From: Hortaea werneckii
Taxonomy: Eukaryota > Ascomycota > Dothideomycetes > Mycosphaerellales > Teratosphaeriaceae
NCBI GenBank assembly: GCA_037044905.1
Contig: JBAOKB010000144.1
Coordinates: 124,001-188,000, forward strand
Length of the DNA stretch: 64,000 nucleotides
Direction of reading: 5' to 3'
The translations under genes were made by a program, and so were the position numbers. Under the pieces are notes generated by a model. The model ran no database searches. It saw nothing but the letters and a program-made list of their open reading frames with translations, and was not told where the DNA came from. Every line of letters begins with the position of its first letter. The first letter of the stretch is position 1. Shown piece after piece: positions 60,660 to 64,000 of the stretch.

Positions 60660-62133
60660 ATGGCGTACGTTTCTGGTCTCAACCGTCGGAAAGCGCGGCA
60701 ACCTGGTCTTCCAAACATGCTAATAAGAAAATAGTTACGTATTCCCGCTCAACAGTCTCTATTATGACCCCGAAAAAGGCTGGCAGATATATCGCCTGAT
60801 ACCTAGAGAAATGACGCCGCCGCCGCCGGGTCGCACGGAGACGCCTGAACCAGACGAATCGCTCGAAGGCACGGTACTGGAGCGCAGTCCCGAGCATCCA
60901 ATGCGCCCTGGCACACCAGAGAGGTTGCTTTCCTCGCCCGAGCGGGAGGCGACCACGCATGCGGCTCCACACCCTGACTTATGGGACTCAGATGCGTATG
61001 CCACATATCAACGTGAAGGTCCGGAACTCCAATTTGGCTTTCTCGGCGAAGAATCGCGGCCCATTCGTCGAAGCTCAAATCGTCGGGCACAAAACTCTGC
61101 AGCAAGTGTAGTCGTTCCGCAAGCGACCTTTCCAACATGGTCGTATGCCGGCTTCTTAAGCGACCCTGAATCCGAGGACGAAGGAAGGAGTCGGCAAACC
61201 GCAACAAGTGTCCCCTCGCAATCAGCATCCGCTCCTATCTCGCCGACTCGATCGGCTTCAGGTTCCCTATCTTCCACATACATCTTCGGCGGCCTTCTCG
61301 ACCGTCGTAGTTCTAGCAGAAGCACCGACCGCGTTTCGGACGGTAATGATCAGGTCATTGCATCAGGTAGGGCGCGAGCAAACTCCCTCAAGACGCCGAC
61401 GGGTGCACTTCGCCAGTCGACCTTGGATGAATACTTCGAACGGTTATCGTTGGCCGTTCTCCAGACCTCCAGCGAAGGCCCTTCGGTCTCTTCTACCGCG
61501 GACATTTCTTCTACCCGCGTAGGCAGTGGCGGAAGCGGCAATGATGGTACAGGGGATGGAAGCCAGTTCACTGCTACGGGCCGTGGACGCCTTGCCTCGG
61601 CGGAGGCTTCTCCCGCTTCTAGCTCAACATTTCTCACTCCCTCTGACTCCTTCGATACCTCTTGTACTAAAGGCAGCGACAATGGTGCGACACTCGCGCT
61701 CAGACAAGCGCTGTCGATCCCTGAGAACGGAACAACGCCTGCCACATCGCTGCGCTTTAACCTAGAGCATGCTGCGACATTGCTTTCCCCGGACGATGCA
61801 TATACGGGGAGTTTGTTGCCCACGATACCCGGAGCCACTGAGTACCTTGTCGACGAGAATGGATCGCGTCTATCATCAAGAGAGGCGGTCCGCAGACATG
61901 GAGAGACGCACATGGCCAGGTTCCTGGATGCATATCGTCGTGGACTCCCCACTGCACAGGGGCGGGCCGAGATTGAGTTACAGTTCACAAGGTTGCGCAA
62001 TCTGTACCACTTTACAGCATCTCCTCACCTCATCTTGGTGGCAGATTGGTACGACCAATTCTTGACTTCGTTCGATGAGCCTTCGCTGTGGAACATGTAC
62101 CCTGATGACGCGCCGGCTACCAGCTTCCCATGA
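60660..62133 (+). CDS. largely disordered protein with a PIP box
   Basis: A 5-nt coding first exon (60660-60664) is joined by a GTACGT...ATAG intron with a GCTAAT branch site to 60735-62133, giving 467 aa. The reconstructed start is MAYVFPLNSLYYDPEKGWQI. Disordered Ser/Pro/Gly/Arg regions follow. At residues 229-236, QSTLDEYF (61414-61437) fits the PCNA-binding PIP box Q-x-x-[LMI]-x-x-[FY]-[FY] exactly, with Arg/basic residues just before it. The C-terminal 130 residues look ordered and helical (SSREAVRRHGETHMARFLDA, EIELQFTRLRNLYHF, LILVADWYDQFLTSF). No named family recognised. A role at replication forks is an inference from the motif alone. Confidence 0.8.
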
Positions 62134-62853
62134 AGACAGACAGTCCAGACTTGCATCCACAAAGGGCTTTGAGAGATTGTAGGACCCTTACAGTAATGAT
62201 GGGCCGGCTGGAGGCTTTTCATCCAAGCGGACGGTCCAAACACGCATCCACAGTGGGCTTTGAGCGACTGATTGAGGCTTTACCATACCAAGGGACGACT
62301 TGCTGCAAAAGTGAGAATATGACTGCCGACGGTTGCCAGAGAAAATCGTGTTAGAGGTTTTTCCTTGGTGCTATGAGTTCGCGGGAGTACTGTAATTTTA
62401 GAGCGTCGTTTCCAATATTTACATACAGCTTTGTGATAGCAAATGAGATCAGATGAATGCAGTTAAGCGTCTCACAGTCTGATGACTGCTGGCCTGGCAC
62501 ACAGCCCGATGTAGTTAGCTTTTGGAGAATCAGTCAAGATGAGAATGTGAATGATATCAGTAATGTAAGCTTTCGTTTTCCACAATAGATTGAAGAGCTT
62601 GGAGGAGCGTCTATGACAGAAGGATGTCATAGTTGAGTTGTCTTGGGAAACAAATCAGGTTCCGTGTCGTCCAGCTTTTCTTGCCCGGGCGAGCTAGGCC
62701 TATGTCACCCAGTCAACCCAGTGGTCAGACGGTGCCGGATGAATAGAGATCCAGAGCCGAAAGCCGCTAGCGCCCGCTCAAGCGCACGTGGATATATACA
62801 AATTTGATAGCCTTTCGTCCCGCCTTCCAGGTGTCTCAGACATCTTAGGACTC
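62134..62853. other. intergenic stretch upstream of tRNA
   Basis: About 720 bp of 3' flank and tRNA upstream region. No coding frame supported; a TATATA-like site lies near 62791-62796, about 60 bp before the tRNA, and could help Pol III. Confidence 0.45.
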
Positions 62854-62943
62854 GACCGTTTGGCTCAATGGTAGAGCGTCCGCCTCCTACGCCATGATTA
62901 CGTTACCAGCGGAAGGCTGTGGGTTCGAGTCCCATGATGGTCG
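62854..62943 (+). tRNA. tRNA-Arg(CCU) with an 18-nt intron
   Basis: All arms fold. The acceptor GACCGTT pairs with GATGGTC (62936-62942, two wobbles) and the discriminator is G. The D stem is GCTC/GAGC with AATGGTA loop. The anticodon stem is TCCGC/GCGGA. The T arm is GTGGG/CCCAT with loop TTCGAGT. The 25-nt anticodon loop contains CTCCTA, giving anticodon CCT (62886-62888). An intron of 18 nt (62890-62907) begins one base 3' of position 37, the usual place for nuclear tRNA introns. The mature loop would be CTCCTAA. U8, A14, G18G19 and A21 are present. This reads AGG arginine codons. Confidence 0.93.
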
Positions 62944-62964
62944 TCAAAAGAAATCGAAAGTCAA

Positions 62965-62970
62965 TTTTTT
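62965..62970 (+). terminator. Pol III terminator of tRNA-Arg
   Basis: A run of six T lies 22 nt after the tRNA end, followed by two further runs of 6-7 T within 25 nt. This is a typical RNA polymerase III terminator with back-ups. Confidence 0.8.
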
Positions 62971-63479
62971 GTGATTTTTTTCGAATTTTTTGCATTATTT
63001 TTGTTCATTTGCCCGCCTCCCACTGGTAATCTGGGCCACGCGAAGGGCATGATGAGCGGCCTCGATAGCCTGGAAACGATCGCAACGACGGACAGGTCCC
63101 CGGTGCACTACATTAAGCTCTCTCTGTGAGTGATACTTCGAAAAGATCGACATTTTGCATACATCCCGCATGTCACACCAGGTGCGGTGCCTACATATCG
63201 ACCTTCCGTTGACCCGATCAAGTCATTGTACATCCGATTACGCTCCTCCAGCTTGCTTGGTGCTATCAATTAAGCTTGCCAATCCCTTGCTTCAAGAGCC
63301 CTATGGTCACGCTTGTGTTGCACAGTCCCACTTGTTGAAACTATCGTTGCTCCGGACTCCGACTTGGGATACAATTCAACTGTGCATCAATCATCATCGA
63401 ATATTGAACGATTCCATCGAATGGCTTAGCTCCATCCTTTGAACGACCTTAGCGCAAACTTTTATAGGTGATCGTCGTT

Positions 63480-63780
63480 GTCGACCCTACAATCCTATCA
63501 TTGGATAACTACATAATAAATATCTAGTATTGCCTTCGGCACAGCTGTTGACTCTCTTGTCGACCAGCGTTCCATTATTGCACACTGGTCAACTATGGGC
63601 GACATACATATTGACTGTCGATACACTGTTGGTTGACTGACGTCGGTGTTGCACGGCTATTTCCGCGGCGAGGTCTCGGGCCGTCCCGTGTGAGCGTCGG
63701 ACAGGGTTGTCTAGGGTTGCTCAGGGTTAGAGAAGTGTATGGTCGGCAATATATGTATGTGTGCTTTTGACTCTATTACG
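63480..63780. repeat. possible degenerate repeat/LTR-like segment with AGGGTT triplet
   Basis: The stretch has no coding frame and mixes short repeated words (GTCGAC, TGTTGACTG/TTGGTTGACTG). Three 10-nt units beginning AGGGTT (AGGGTTGTCT, AGGGTTGCTC, AGGGTTAGAG) lie near 63702-63731. A TGTTGG-like start before a G/C-rich block recalls the ends of fungal LTRs. There is no partner copy in the window, so this is only a suggestion. Confidence 0.25.
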
Positions 63781-63806
63781 AACGTATCACTTCCAAAACT
63801 TGGCTA

Positions 63807-63845
63807 TCGATTTCTTTTGACGACCATCATGGGACTCGAACCCAC
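63807..63845 (-). repeat. inverted copy of tRNA-Arg 3' end plus trailer
   Basis: 39 nt are the exact reverse complement of 62919-62957. They comprise the T arm, acceptor 3' strand and discriminator of the tRNA (25 nt) plus 14 nt of its 3' trailer. Identity begins exactly at the 5' edge of the T stem and stops after TCGA of the trailer. The 5' half of a tRNA is not present on the far side, so it is a tRNA-derived fragment and not a second gene. Confidence 0.85.
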
Positions 63846-63870
63846 ATATAGAGATTTTGCGAGATCGGCC

Positions 63871-63891
63871 GCCTGTGCCAAGGGCACAGGC
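63871..63891. other. perfect 9-bp hairpin
   Basis: GCCTGTGCC, a 3-nt AAG loop, and GGCACAGGC form a perfect stem. It lies 26 bp beyond the tRNA fragment. Function unknown. Confidence 0.55.
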
Positions 63892-64000
63892 TGGTACGTT
63901 GTCACTCATTGAAGATCGACAGAACGCTATAGACACAAGCGCAAAGCAACAGTAGATCAGTGCAAGCCATTGGGCGAGTCGTCTGTATTTGCCGTAGCCA

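Noticed and set aside
63807..63905. Second tRNA-Arg gene on the minus strand
   Set aside because: Only the T arm and acceptor 3' strand are present; no D arm, anticodon arm or 5' acceptor strand can be found.
1..64000. Large secondary-metabolite gene cluster
   Set aside because: Only one NRPS-like enzyme occurs, and its neighbours are mostly housekeeping genes; no transporter, P450 or PKS was seen.

Overview
The window is nuclear DNA of a filamentous ascomycete, most likely a dothideomycete. The evidence is many short introns of about 45-80 nt with GT..AG ends and CTAAC/CTGAC-like branch sites, gene types typical of Pezizomycotina (2EXR/F-box-like proteins, Zn2Cys6 factors, RTA1-like proteins, HPPD, an NRPS-like reductase, small secreted Cys-rich proteins, a HAUS3-like augmin subunit) and an intron-bearing nuclear tRNA-Arg(CCU). 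No virus and no intact transposon was recognised. About 35 protein genes are supported. Many have introns, so coordinates span first to last coding base and exon joins are given in the text.

Layout. 0-9 kb: a 2EXR-like gene, a conserved coiled-coil protein, two tandem paralogues of an unnamed Cys2/His2-like protein family, and the nuclear-rim protein Nur1. 9.7-14 kb: a GPI-anchored DUF1254/DUF1214 protein, then a divergent pair of 4-hydroxyphenylpyruvate dioxygenase (HPPD) and a TTC36 homologue. 14.9-25 kb: Tim21, a HAUS3-like augmin subunit, a candidate secreted effector with a repeat-built 5' leader, a broken Zn2Cys6 factor, an RTA1-like membrane protein with two apparent shifts, and an odd modular coiled-coil protein. 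25-35 kb: two small conserved genes, an A-T-R NRPS-like enzyme, a small Zn2Cys6 factor and an enolase-superfamily dehydratase. 35-44 kb: an acidic-tail protein, a third member of the Cys2/His2-like family, a Ych1/Acr2-type rhodanese, an enoyl-CoA hydratase-like protein, and class 2 dihydroorotate dehydrogenase divergent from NAD(P)HX epimerase. 44-51 kb: a ten-cysteine secreted protein, a MOSC/mARC protein, a RecA/Rad51-like ATPase, a second 2EXR-like gene and another secreted protein. 51.5-56.6 kb: iron-type alcohol dehydrogenase (maleylacetate-reductase-like) and two amidohydrolases, possibly a small aromatic-catabolism group. 56.7-64 kb: a LysM-containing intracellular protein, a largely disordered protein with a textbook PIP box, the tRNA gene, and an inverted copy of the tRNA 3' end.

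Functional links. HPPD performs the second step of tyrosine breakdown, and vertebrate TTC36 is reported to protect HPPD from degradation, so the shared promoter is a suggestive conserved link. DHODH and NAD(P)HX epimerase are two housekeeping metabolic genes on one short promoter. The catabolic trio and the NRPS-like/Zn2Cys6/dehydratase run are weaker cluster hypotheses.

Quality note. Apparent reading-frame lesions concentrate at 16.8-24.6 kb, plus one at 3.66 kb. Most lie at short homopolymer runs. Genes elsewhere, including a 1050-codon one, are clean. Sequence error and real decay cannot be separated from one sequence.
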